Shown here in pieces: positions 42,533-55,400 of a stretch of DNA of 64,000 nt. The notes beneath the pieces were generated by a model. That model did no database searches, was not told the origin of the DNA, and saw only the letters and a program-made list of their open reading frames with translations. Location: NCBI RefSeq assembly GCF_029931775.1, contig NC_079321.1, positions 13,908,501 to 13,972,500 on the forward strand, given 5' to 3'. Origin of the DNA: Euleptes europaea (Eukaryota; Chordata; Lepidosauria; Squamata; Sphaerodactylidae). The translations under genes and the position numbers were made by a program. Numbering within the stretch: the first letter of the stretch is position 1; the number at the start of each line of letters is the position of its first letter.

Positions 42533-43121
42533 GAAAAGGGCAAGAGTCCAGTAGCACCCTAAAGACTAACAAAAATATTTTCTGGTAGGGTATGAGCTTT
42601 CGTGGCCCTGACCTGGATGGCCCAGGCTAGCCTGATCTGGTCAGATCTCAGAAGCTAAGCAGGGTCAGCCCTGGTTAGTATTTGGATGGGAGACCACCAA
42701 GGAAGTCCAGGGTTGCTGTGCAGAGGAAGGCACTGGCAAACCACCTCTGTTAGTCTCTTGCCATGAAAACCCCAAAAAGGGGTTGCCATAAGTCGGCTGC
42801 GACTTGACGGCACTTTACACACACACACATGAGCTTTCGTGAGCCACAGCTCACTTCTTCAGATACAGCTTAGAATGTGAATCCATCTGCCTTTAAGTAG
42901 AGGAGAGTGAATTCAGACAAGCATTAGTATGTCAATGTTAGCAGTATGTCAATGGGAATAGCAGGCGTGATGGGATTAGGGGTGGTATGCAGAAGAGTCT
43001 GTGATGTCCAGGGGAGAGATGGGTGTGGAGAAATCAGCACTGGTCCTGAGCCACGAATGCAAGGTCTTTATTCAGCCCAGGTAAATGCATTGACTTTAGT
43101 TTGAATATCAACTGTAATTCT
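42533..43121 (-). mobile_element. Unclassified retroelement carrying a 5S SINE
   Basis: Flanked by GTGAATTATCCTGATCTT (42514) and GTGAATTATCCTCATCTT (43122). The left part AAGAGTCCAGTAGCACCCTA and a GTGAGCCACAGCTCACTTCT block are common in reptile genomes, but the family is not assigned. Confidence 0.65.
42592..42841 (+). mobile_element. 5S-rRNA-derived SINE, full length, 13-bp target duplication
   Basis: Element 42605-42828 between exact ATGAGCTTTCGTG copies. Head GCCCTGACCTGGATGGCCCA, then AGAAGCTAAGCAGGGTCAGC and GTATTTGGATGGGAGACCAC. Tail CGACTTGACGGCACTTTACA then (CA)n. Confidence 0.95.
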
Positions 43122-43209
43122 GTGAATTATCCTCATCTTGGTTGCCAGGGACACATCCTTACATTTGAGAATCTTTTCTAGCTCCTTCACGGCCACAGTA
43201 GCAGCAAAG

Positions 43210-43438
43210 AAAGACGCTGCAGCTCTTTCACAGTCGTCCTGAGTGGTGGTGGGGGGGCGGTCTGGATTTCTCTTGGACATCTACCCGGAAGTCAAGGGGC
43301 GTGTGCGGCGCTCCAGGCTTCTCCCCTCTATGTTCCCCTGTAAAGGGCTCTGGTGTGGCCTGTGCGCATGCGCGGGGCGACCGCTTAGGATGCTTTTGTA
43401 GGTGTTGGAAGCGAGGTCGGGGAAGAGAAGAGCCAGCC
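43210..43438 (+). promoter_or_regulatory. SETDB2: SETDB2 promoter and 5' leader
   Basis: CpG-enriched segment with an ETS-type CCGGAAGT (43285-43292) and the NRF1-type palindrome TGCGCATGCGC (43363-43373), just before the SETDB2 ATG. No TATA box seen. Confidence 0.7.
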
Positions 43439-43445
43439 ATGGAAG
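43439..43445 (+). CDS. SETDB2: SETDB2 coding exon 1 (start)
   Basis: ATGGAAG then donor GTAGGG. Joined to exon 2 it reads [18 protein letters not shown], aligning with human MGEKNGDAKTFWMELEDD. Confidence 0.85.
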
Positions 43446-46400
43446 GTAGGGCGCGTTTTATCTCCGGGTTGGGTTATATAGAGAAAATGCTCTTCCTGCA
43501 AGGAGGTCAGGGGGAAGGGGTTCTTCCCTCCTCGTTGTCTTCACAACAACCCTGCGGTGTAGGCTAGGCCGAGACAAGCTAGCCCAAACTGGAAAGATCT
43601 CCTTTGGATGGGAGGCCACCAAGAAAGTCCCGGGTTGCTGTGCAGAGGTGGGCGATGGCCAACCACCTCTGAATGCCTTTCCTTGGGAACCTTATGAGGG
43701 GTCACCATAATTTTTTTCCCTAACAGTCAGAGGGGTTCCTCAGTGGAACAGGCTTCCTTGGAGGTGGTGAGCTCTCCTTCCCTGGAGGTTTTGAAGCAGA
43801 GGTTAGATGGCCATCTGTCAGCCATGCTGATTCTGTGACTTTAAGCAGATGATGAGCAAGTGGGCATCTTGGCCATCTTCTGGGCATGGAGTAGGGGTCA
43901 CTGGGGGTGTGGGGGGAAGTAGTTGTGAATTTCCTGCATTGTGTAGGGGGTTGGACTAGATGACCCTGGTGGTCCCATCCAACTCCATGATTCTGATGAG
44001 AGGGAGGGCCTCTTGGCCATCTTCTGGTCACTAGGGGTGTGGAGCGGGGAGGTAGTTGTGAATTTCCTGCATTGTGCAGGGGGTTGGACTAGATGACCCT
44101 GGTGGTCCCTTCCAACTTTATGATTCTGTAAAATCGGCTGCAACCCGAGGTCGCCCAGCGATTTTCTATTGCGGGGGGGGGGAGGGGATGAGGCAGTAGA
44201 TGATGTGAAAGACCCTTCTCTACCCCCCCATGTGATCCACTGCGGAAAATGCAAGGCAATCCATAGTCATATAAGCATAAAGCTTCAGCACGTGTAATTT
44301 AAATTCCCCGCTCCTCCGCGTGAGTGGTGGATTCTAATCTGGTGCCCCGGGTTGGTTTCCCCACTCCTATACACGAAGCCAGCTGGATGACCTTGGGCAA
44401 GTCACACTCTCTCAGCCCCACCTTCCTCACAAAGTGTCTGTTGTAGGGAGGGGAAGGGAAAGTGATTGTAAGCTGGTTTGACTGTTCCTTAAGTGTTAGA
44501 AAAAGTCAGCATGTAAAAACCAACTCTTCTTTGTCTTCTCTTCTTGTCTCCTGGCCTGAGTCCGTTAGTGTTTGCAGTCCGGAACCGATCAAGTCCATAT
44601 GCCCATTACTAGACCGTGGAGGTACCCAGTTCTCTGTGTTTGAAAGTCAAATGGGTGGAAGGAACAAAATGGCCCTGGAAGCCAGTTGTTCTGAGAGCCA
44701 TGGGGGAATCCCAACTGTGCCCCAAGTCCCTTGACTCCTGCGTTAGGTAATTTGGATAGCCTCTCTTCACTGACACAGGGCTAAATCCTGATGTGACACT
44801 GGGAGTTCCCTGAATGGGATTCCAAGGAGGGTCGTTTGTTTTCTTTAGCAGGAATGTGCGGACTGGAACTCAGTCTGGACTGTGGGGGCGGGAGGAGACA
44901 GGGTTTGAGCCTCCTTTCCCCACAGCACCTTTCTATAGCAGCCTAGCGGAGCTATTACTTGCCCTGAAACTGGTACAGATAACTGAACGCTTTGCCTGGT
45001 TGGGGCAAAAAGAAGAAGAGTTGGTTTTTATATGCCGACTTTCTCTACCACTTAAGGAAGAACCAAACCGGCTCACAATCACCTTCCCTTCCCCTCCCCA
45101 CAACAGGCACCTTGTGAGGTAGGTGGGGCTGAGAGAGCTGTGACTAGCCCTAGGTCACACAGCTGGCCTTATGTGTAGGAGTGGGGAAACCACCCGGTTC
45201 TCCAGATCAGAGTCCACCGCTGTTAACCACTACACCATGCTGGCTCTTTTCTTCTTGTCTCCTGGGGCTATTTCAGGTTGGAATTTCAGGTTGGCTTTAA
45301 CTCCCCCCCACATCCCTCTGTCTTTATCCAAGTTGGGTTCTTGCTTGTGTCCATGTGTAAAGTGCCATCAAGTTGCAGCCGACTTATAACAACCCAGTAG
45401 GGTTTTCAAGGCAAGAGACTAACAGAGGTGGTTTGCCATTGCCTTCCTCTGCATAGCAACCCTAGACTGACCCAGCTTAACTTCTGAGATCTGACAAGAT
45501 CAGGCTGGCCTGGGCCATCCAGGTCAGGGCAGGGTTCTTGCTTACCTACTAATAAAAGGGGGGGGAAACCTTCTGGGAGTCCGATTCACAGAAGTCCCTG
45601 TATCCCATCAGATGTGACCTTTAGCTGTACACTGCATTGGTCAGGCCGCACCTGGAGTATTGTGTGCAGTTCTGGAGGCCTCACTTCAAAAAGGATGTGG
45701 ACAGAATGGAGCGGGTGCAGAGGAGAGCGACGAGGATGATCAGGGGCCTGGAGACCGAGCCCTAGGAGGAGAGGCTGAGGGAGCTGGGAATGGAGAAGAG
45801 GAGGTTGAGGGGGGGACAGGAATGCTCTCTTTAAGTATTTGCAGGGCTGTCACTTAGAGGAGGACAGGGAGATGTTCCTGTTGGCAGCAGAGGACAGGAC
45901 TCGCAATAATGGGTTTAAATTGCGGGCAGAAAGGTACCAGCTGGATATTAGGAAAACATTTTTTACAGTAAGAGTTGTTCGACAGTAGAATCAGCTACCT
46001 AGGGAGGTGGTGAGCTCCCCCTCACTGGCAGTCTTCAAGCAGAGGCTGGACAAGCACTTGTCAGGGATGCTCTAGGCTCATCCTGCATTGAGCAGGGGGT
46101 TGGACTAGATGGCCTGGATGGCCCCTTCCAACTCTATGGTTCTGTGATCTCTGAAAGGCAGATGGGCTACAATTCTATCCTCACACTCTTCCCTGGATTT
46201 CTATCTTAATATTTTTTCTTAATGGCAAACCTATAGTAAACAACTCTTCCCCCCCGCTTCCCCTTCAGGTGCAGCAAGAGCATTCTGGAAGTGCATGGAA
46301 GACCATGAAGTGGACTTGGTGTTTGAGCAGCTGCAGAAGGTGATCTTGATCCTGAAGCAGAAGATCAAGGGTGGGACAGCAACAGAGGAAGGTTTGGCAA

Positions 46401-49400
46401 CATCTCTTCTTAGACTGGCCTGCTTAAGAGGTCCGCTTCTTCTCTGGCCTGTCAAAATGGGCATCTGGAAGAGGAACTGGGGCTGGGAGGGCCAAGGGAA
46501 AGTGGGATATAAGGGTTCCCAGGTACAGGAGAACCCAGAACATATTTACTGCATACACAGTGCATGTATTACGTGTGTGTGTAAAGTGCCATCAAGTCGC
46601 ATTCAGTAGAGTTCAAAGCAAGAGACTAACAGAGGTGGTTTGCCATTGCATGCCTCTGCATAGGGACCCTGAACTTCCTCGATGGTTTCCCATCCAAATA
46701 CTAACCAGCGACAACCCTGCTTAGCTTCTGAGATCTGAGGCCAGCCTGGGCCATCCAAGTCAGGGCATGTATTAAATGTGTGTGTGTGTTTGTAAAGTGC
46801 CGTCAGGTCACAGCCGACGTATGGCAACCCCTTTTTGGGGTTTTCATTGCAAGAGACTGAGGTGGTTTGCCAGTGCCTTCCTCTGCACAGCAACCCTGGT
46901 ATTCCTTGGTGGTTTCCCATCCAAATACTAACCAGGCCTGACCCTGCTTAGCTTCTGAGATCTGACGAGATCAGGCTAGCCTGGGCCATCGAAATGGTTG
47001 CTTTATTTCTCTCTTGTTATTTATATCCCACCTCTTTAAATAACTATATTCATGGTGTCTTACAACCTGAAAAACAGTAGAATAAACATCACAGGTAAAA
47101 ACATCAGCAGATGAAACAGCAGCACGGAAACTCCTAGGGATTAAACCAGGATGTGTTTACTTTGTTGGTGTGTTGGATGGACACTTGGAAGACCATTGAA
47201 TGGTGAGCAACCAGTACTGAATCTTCACTGAGACCATGTTTGCCCCTTATTTAGTATGGGCAGCTTGGAAGCTCTGCAATAGCGGCCTAGAAATGGAGGT
47301 TCATTGTTGCAAATTGGGTCTCTTTCCCTCCCGGTGTAAACATACGAAACTGACTTAACACTGCATCAGGCAGTCGGTCTATCAAGGTCAGTATCGTCTA
47401 CTCTGACTGGCAGCAGCTCTCCAGGGTCTCAGGCGGAGGTCTTCCACATCACCTCCAGCCTGATCCTTTCCACTGGAGATGCCGGGGATTGAACCTGGGA
47501 TCTTCTGAAAGGCCAAGCAGGTGCTCTACCAGTATGCCCAGCTGAGTGCTTAATCCTGGTTCACACTTCTAGGGCATTATAAATGCCTTGCACTTTGCGG
47601 AGGCTGCTGTAGGTGTTTAGAAAGTCTGCCCTCGCTGCAGCCGCTCTGGTCTCCTATTGATTTGTGTATTGTGATGTGATTAACGTCTTCAGTTGCTATT
47701 GCTTCCCCCCCAATATTTCTTTTTTTGTAATTATCGTTTAAACAGAATGTTTCCGAGCTCTGGCGCTTGTGAGCCAAGCGGATTTGAAAGAATCCCTGCC
47801 CCTGCCGAATGGTATGAATGAACAAATTTCTCTGCTCTTGTGGGGCTTCTGTAGCCTTGTACTGTGTAGAATTTCCGCTGAGCCAGGAAAGAAAAACTAG
47901 ATTAGGGGAAGTCTTTCTTTTTTTCTTCTTTTTTTTTTAATTTAAAGGTTTATTTTTATAATTAAGGGGATACAGAAGGGAAAAGAAGGGAGGGGTAAAA
48001 ATAGTTTGATATACAAAAACAATATAGCAGATTCAATGGAAAAATAAACTTAGTCGAATACAATATCATATAACAAGCATGAATATTAATCAAGTAAAAT
48101 AAAGTATATCTAAATATGTAATTGTAAAACTATAAAAATCAATCAGATTGTCTACCTATTACATAATAAAAGTGTATTATACCTTTTGAAAACCCAGGAG
48201 TTACATGATGAACGGTTGGAACATAATGGATAAAACATTGCCTATTACTCATTCTAGTGTTTTTTCTAGGGGAAGTCTTTCTTGAAATATTATGCTTCTC
48301 TAATTTCTCTAGTCTAGAGAAAGGGGCTGTCTTGGTTTACTTATTTATTTGCTTCGTTTACACCCCACCTTTCTCCCCAGCAGGCACCCATAGTGGCTTA
48401 CATCCGCCTTCTCTCCTCCATTCAATCCTCACAACAACCCTGGGAGGTAGCTTAGCCTGAGAATATGTGACTGGCCCAAGGTCACTCAGCAGGCTTCCAG
48501 TGCGGAACAGGGATTCAAACCTGGGTCTCCAAGTTCCTAGTCTGGCACTCTAACCACTACACCGCCTTGGTTTATTCCAGGGGTCCCCAACCTCTTTGAG
48601 CTTGCAGGCACATGTGGAATTCTGACATGGCACGGTGGGCGCAGCTGCAAAGTGGCTGCCACAAAATGGCTGCCGCGGGAGGTGGAGCCAGCCACAAAAT
48701 GGCTGCCACGGCTTAACTTCAGTAACACAGTACAAATCCTTGGGCTGTGGTGGCAGCTGCTGCCAAAGCAACATTTAAAAAAACCCTGCTTGAGCCAGTC
48801 AAATCTCCAGTAGTCAATCAGAAGCCTTGCTGGGCTAAAGCCCTAGCTGGTTCTGCTCACGTCCTAAAAACACTTGGCAGGTATCAGAAAAGGTGTCAGC
48901 TGCCCCCACCGCACAAGGATCTGCACAGTGTTACTGAAGTTAAGCTTGGGGAAATCACATGAAGAACACATGAAGCTGCCTTATGCTGAATCAGACCCGT
49001 GGTTTATCAAAGTCAGTATTGTCTACGCAGACCGGCAGTGGCTCTCCAGGATCTCGGGCACAGAGGTCTTTCACATCACCTACTTGCCTAGTCCCTTGAA
49101 CTGGAGATGCCGGAGACTGAACCTGGGGCATTCTGCATGCCAAGCAGATGCTCTACCACTGAGCCACGACCCCTCATTTGGTGTCTAGCTCCGCCTCCTG
49201 CAGAGAGCTTATACTTGGTATTGAAAATCTCTTAAAATTGTCTTTACATCTCAGCTTAGATGTTTGTGTCTGTGTTTGTCTTGGGCTTTTTAGTAGTGTC
49301 TGTAATGAACTTAAACATGATTGCTTTGGCTTGCAATGTAAAATATTTACTACTGAAATTTGCATTTTGCTCTTCCAAGTAAACGGTGTTCTGGAAGATA

Positions 49401-52400
49401 CCCAGACATGTGAACTTCGCTTACAACCTTCTCCATCAGATGAAGCTACAGGAAGCCCAGGAGAGAGAGTTTCTTTGTGAGTAAAAGGGTCTAAATAATA
49501 TTTATCATTTGTGTGTGTGTGATTGTTCCATTAATTACAAGAAATCTAAAAATATAACTTATCTTACTCTACTAACTTTTTAAATAGGTGGCTGCCTTTT
49601 CTAGAGTATGTGGAGAAGGGGGCATTGTGAAATAAATGATGCCCACAAAACTATCATATGGTTTGCATTTATTAAGCTCTGCTAAGAACCCCGTGGCGCA
49701 GAGTGTTAAGCTGCAGTACTGCAGTCAAAAGCTCTGCTCACTACCTGAGTTCGATCCAGATGGAAGTCGGTTTCAGGTAGCTAGCTCAAGGTCGACTACC
49801 GACCTTCTGAGGTCGGTAAAATGAGTACCCAGCTTGCTGGGGGTAAAGGGAAGATGACTGGGGAAGGCACTGGCAGACCACCCCGTAAACAAAGTCTGCC
49901 TAGGAAACGTCGGGATGTGACATCACCCCATGGGTCAGGAATGAATCGGTGCTTGCACAGGGGACCTTTACCTTTTAAGTGAATACAACAAATGTTGTGA
50001 TTTCTGTAAAAAGCACTGGTATTGGATCATAAGGAAGCCACAGCCCTTAGTTTGCAAGATCTGAGCAACGCAGTCAAAGATAGTACATTTTGGAGGACAT
50101 TGATTCGTAGGGTCGCCATGCGTTGGAAGCGACTTGACGGCACTTAACAGACACTTTGGAACATATCTTGTTTGTACTAGTATGTTTAACCTACTGCTGT
50201 TGAATTTTCATTTTCTTGTTGTTGTTATTATACGCTAAACTTAAAATGTTTAAGTTCATCAAAATGCTCAGTCCGCTGTCACCGTGGGTCATAAATATGG
50301 GTTTAACGAACGATAGCTTTTAAAAAACAATCTGCTTGCCCCTTTGCTGGTTGTTTGACATGCTTTTTCTGACTCTTGGCATGGGTGGAGGACGGAGGTC
50401 AAGGAGGCGACATCTCCAAGGGCTACAGGAGACCCAGCAGAAGCGCCCTCAAGACTCCCTTGTCCGCCACACGCCTGCTCTCGAGAATGTCTTGTCAAAA
50501 GGCCGTGGAGCTCGTTCAAAGGCGGGAACCCCTTGAACCTGCCCCTCCTGTGTTGCTTCCAGAGGAGGCACGCCAAAGGCGACCTCCCCTCCAAGATGTT
50601 GGACGTGGTCTACAAAGCCCCCTGCGGAAGAAGCCTGAGGAATTTCGAAGAGGTCCAGGATTACTTGCTTCAGACGGAGTGCTGGTTCCTGTTTCTGGAC
50701 CACTTTTCTTTCAACACTTATGTCCAGGTGTTCAGGAACTACCCGAGCCGTAAAGGGCTCGCATTCGATTACGACATCAGCAAAGGGGCGGAGACCACGC
50801 CCGTCTCCTTTTGCAATGAGGTCGACCACGAGCGGCTGCCGTACTTTAAGTATCGCAAGGCCTCTTGGCCCCGCGGGCTCTTCCTGAACAATTTCTCAAG
50901 TGCCTTCCTCGCCTCGTGCGACTGCCCCGACGGCTGCAGGGACGCGTAAGTATCGAGAGCGTGCCCGGCGCTGTGGGGATCCTGAAGGGTTTGGTCTCTG
51001 ATGCACATTTGTTGATGCACACACAGGACGGTGTGTGTGTTTATGTGTGTGTTTGAGTGTGTGTGCCTATTGCCCAGGAATTTACAAACTGCACTGTCTC
51101 CAGTGGAGGCTGTACATGGTATTGGCTCTTACTGCGCCCCCTGCTGGCAATCATTTTAATGCCTGCTGCTGGCCCAAGAAATTTTCTGCCCCTAACAGAA
51201 CTAATTCTGGTGTCTTGATACTTAAAAGGTAAAGGTAGTCCCCTGTGCAAACACTGGGTCATTTCTGATCCATGGGGTGACGTCACATCCTGACGTTTAC
51301 TAGGCAGACTGTGTTTATGGGGTGGTTTGCCATTGCCTTCCCCAGTCGTCTACACTTTACCCCCAGCAAGCTGGGTACTCGTTTTACCGACCTTGGAAGG
51401 ATGGAAGGCCGAGTCAACCTTGAGCCGGCTAGCTGAAACCGACTTCTGTCAGGATCGAACTCAGGTCATGAGCAGAGCTTTTGACTGCAGTACTGCAGCT
51501 TACCACTCTGCGCCACGGGGCTCATATGTCTCGATGCTTACAGGGCAATTCATAGCCATTGCATTTGATTGTTTTGGTTTCATAAAAGGTGCAAAACTTG
51601 CTGCTGCTAGGACAGAGTCTCACAAGCTGATCTTTAAAAAAAAAATTTTTTTTAAAAAGTATAGAACATTTCTCACTTTGCTTTGGGTGCCTCTTGCTTT
51701 CCTCCTCCTTATCCCCACCCCGCCACTAGCATGCTCAACTGACCTCCTGGAAGGAAGGCATTGGGGGAAGTCCTTGGCAAAGCCAGCTTTGGGGGGTATG
51801 GAGAGGGCTGTTGTCTTCCCCTCGCTGGCTGCGCAGTCTCCCTGGGAGATTGCAGGGCTACTTTCCACCCCAAAAGAGAGCAATGGGCTCCGGTATGGCA
51901 CCTGACCATTATGACCGCATGGAAAAGTAGTGGGGCGTAAATGTTCCATGTATGTGTCCTGAAAATAAGTATCTGGGAAAGTGACTAAGCAAAGGTGTAC
52001 TCAAGTCCCTGGAAAATTAATTGTCACCCCTCCCCCCAGGAATCCAGAGAGTAAATGGGCTTTATTTCGTATACTTATTTCCTCTTAGCTCTCATGTGTG
52101 CTTTCTAGGACAAAATGTGCCTGCCAGATTCTCTCTCGGAGGAGCTGCACAGAAACTTCTGCATCTCCGGGAACGGAATCCTTGCAAGGATACAAGTATA
52201 AGAGGCTGGATGGGCCAATTTCCAGTGGGTAAGGATTCCTTCCTTCCTTCCTCCCTTCCTCCCTCCCTTCCTTCCTTGTCACATAAGGTTATTCTATTGC
52301 ATCCTTGGTTCAGTAGTGTCTTGCTTTAGACATGCATTATTTTTTCTTCTTTCTTTCATTTTTGTGTTGCCATTCTGCATTAAATGGCAGCTTGCAGCAA

Positions 52401-55400
52401 ACTAATGGGAAAGAACAGCCTAGCATTTAATAATGGGCTGTGAATATGAATTCAGGGTCTTGAGGCTGGAGACAGGCAATGCGTGTTCCTGACTCACTAG
52501 CAATTTGTGATTATTTACAGTCTGCCTTTAACACTGAGACTTAAGGCGGATTAAATCATGTTCCTCAAGTACGATTGACGGGATGGGCATCCAATGAACT
52601 GTCCAATGCGATCTGAGCTACAGAGGTCTGAAAACAAACAGAAATATCAAACAAAGCAGAAACAAAGCATGGGCTTTTGAACATGATACGTTACGTGGTG
52701 TAGAAACCACTTTGTCTGGAGCATGCTTACAGGGATAGGCAGCAATGCAGTAGTATAGGCCACCGTCCTTATGGCTTTCTGACCATTTCATTACAGTACA
52801 CTCCTATGTATGTGTGTAAAGAGCCGTCAAGTTGCAGCTGACTTATGGCGACCCCTTATGGGATTTTCAAGGCAAGAGACTAACAGAGGTGGTTTGCCAG
52901 TTTCTTCCTCTGTATAGCAACCCTGGACTTCCTTGGTGGTCTCCTATCCAAATACTAACCAGGCCTGACCCTGCTTATCTTCTGAGATCTGATGAGATCA
53001 GGCTAGCCTGGGCCATCCAGGTCAGGGCACATTCCTATTTACCTGTGCAAAAAGCTCTGCGGAATAATTCCATTTTGCATAGTTTGCAGAAAGCCAGGAG
53101 AGTGGGAGCCTTTAGCCTCAGTGATCGACTGAGCGCCCTGAGTCAATCAGTGCTTCTCAGAAAAGGTTGGCCATGTGTTAAGCATTCCAGAAGGGTTTCG
53201 CCGCTCTGACTGGCCAGCGGTTCAATCCACTTCTTCTCCCTCCTTGCTCAGAACGGTGCGCATTTTTCTCTCTCCGCGGCAGAATTTACGAATGCAGCTT
53301 GTCCTGCGGTTGCAACAAGATGACGTGCCAGAACAGAGTCGTCCAGCACGGTCTTCAGGTTCGGCTGCAGGTCTTCAACACCGAGAAGAAGGGCTGGGGA
53401 GTGCGTTGCCTCGACGACATCGACAAAGGGACGTTCGTCTGTACGTACGCAGGTATGGCAAGAGCGGGAGCATGGAAAAGGAAGGGGCTGGGATGGGAAA
53501 CGACTTGAGAAAGTAACAGTGACTTGGGTCCAAAGGACGGGGAACAGAATGGAGTTTGCAGCAGGGGGAGAGTCATAGAATCATAGGGTCAGAAGGGGCC
53601 ATACAGGCCATCTTGTCCAACCCCCTGTTCAATGCAGGATCAGCCTAAAGCATCCTTTTTAAAAAAAAATATGTTTTATTAGGTTTCAGGTAGCCAGCTC
53701 AAGATTGACTCAGCCTTCCATCCTTCTGAGGTCGGTAAAACGAGTACCCAGCTTGCTGGGGGTAAAGGGAAGATGACTGGGGAAGGCAATGGCAAACCAC
53801 CCCGTAAACAAAGTCTGCCTAGTAAACGTAGGGATGTGATGTCACTCCATGGGTCAGGAATGACCCGGTGCTTGCACAGGGGACCTTTACCTTTATATAT
53901 ATGTCAAAACAAAAAGTAGAGAAATAATAATACAGAAAGGGAAATTAGATTAGTAAAGTCCCATCTTAAAGTCTTTTTTAATTGAATTTTTATTTCATAA
54001 CTATAAGATACAAACAAATATAGAACACATAACATCAGAACAAAACCAAAGGATGCAAACAATACATTACATTACATACACCTAAACTAACATAGACTAA
54101 CAAACAAAAGCAAACTTTATCTGGGTAAACATGAACAATTTTGCTGCCCTTTTACCATCTTCCCTATAATACACTATTACAACTGTATATCATTAATTTT
54201 AATGTTTTTTAATATTAAGTTAAATGTTGTTTTTCTTTTCAAACTTTCCCTCTCGTAATATGAATGTTTTAAACTAGCCCTTATTAAATCATGCTAGCTG
54301 CCATATAACCTTATATAAACTTATTTATATTCGCTAGATTCTATGCTATTCCTGTATAATATTATGACTGAACATTTTCCATCTTAGTCTTTAAACCAGA
54401 ACAATCCTTAAATCATCTAATAATTTAACAAACAATAAACAAATATCTTCTATGTAATACACAGTAACACAACATTATATATCAATGAAAGTACTAATAG
54501 TTCTAAATAGACCTAGTATCCATCTTATAATACATCAAAAGCTTTCTGTATTGTACTCATAAAGCCTCATTTTCAAATTAAAGCAACCCTGACAAGTGTT
54601 TGTCCAGCTGCTGGGCGCATGTATGGTATCTCTTGCACAGTGAGCATGTCTCAGTCATCTCTGCCCACTATTTTTGGAGAATTGGAGGGAATTTGACCTT
54701 GAGAAGACGGACCCTTGGCAGGTGAGAGGATTTGGGTGGGCATCATGCCTGGAGTTCTGGCCAGTACTGTTGATTAGCGGCCTGGGGAGACTCTTGCCTT
54801 GTAAGAATGCCCTACCAGATGGATCGCCATAAATGTTTAGCCTACCTCCAACGATACTAAAGTTGGCTGCGCTGGTGAAATCTTCTGTACTAAGGCACAA
54901 ATTCTCCTAAGTCTGCCATTGTTTCATTCATAAATGCCGTGTACATTTATTTATGAGAGCCAGCGTGGTGTAGTGGTTATTTGGAGCGGTGGACTCTAAT
55001 CTGGAGAACTGGGTTTGATACCCCACTGGGTTTGAACTGGGTTTGATACCCCACTCCTCCACATGAGCGGTGGAGGCTAATCTGGTGAACTGGTATGGTT
55101 TCCTCCTTCACATTAAGCCAGCTGGGTGACCTTGGGCCAGTCACAGGTCTCTCAGCCCCACCTACCTCACGGTGTGTCTGTTGTGGGGAAGGGAAGGTGA
55201 CTGTAAGCTGGTTTGATTCTCCCTTTATATATATATATAATTTTTATAAAAAACAAATATAATAAAAAGAAAACAGAAAAAACCGTAAAAGATACAAAAA
55301 TACAAAAACAGCACTTATACAACAGTCAAAATTACATCATATAATATAAATTGTAAAATACACGGTGCTCTATGATTCTCCCTTAAGTGGTAGAGAAAGT

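Larger units (their letters stand above)
41186..43205 (-). mobile_element. RTE/Bov-B-like LINE split by three insertions, one carrying a fourth
   Basis: Minus-strand LINE pieces: about 43205-43122 (VKELEKILKCKDVSLATKMR), 42532-42495 (KIRIIHAIVFPITMY), 41948-41768 (YGCESWTLKKADRKK) and 41451-41186 (EKTVMLGKVEGSRERG, then the LINE 3' end). Target duplications flank each interruption. The right limit near the SETDB2 promoter is approximate. Confidence 0.88.
53573..54625 (-). mobile_element. CR1 terminus split by L1-like and Sauria SINE insertions
   Basis: CR1 pieces at 53573-53660 and about 54585-54625 are contiguous in the family (compare 62882-62990). The break is flanked by AAAGCATCC and AAAGCAACC. 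Confidence 0.75.

Noticed and set aside
42605-42710. 5S rRNA gene
   Set aside because: Only the internal control region and part of the body resemble 5S; the sequence continues into a LINE-like tail and is repeated about 11 times, so it is a SINE head.
43068-43280. A 70-codon minus-strand open frame with ATG beside an ETS site and AATAAA overlapping its stop, looking like a small gene sharing the SETDB2 promoter
   Set aside because: Its middle (KELEKILKCKDVSLATKMRI) is the RTE-like LINE reverse-transcriptase region, and its end comes from a different inserted element across a target duplication. It is a chance fusion.
51327-51905. 192-codon open frame
   Set aside because: The first third is antisense Sauria SINE and the rest has no similarity; it lies in a SETDB2 intron.
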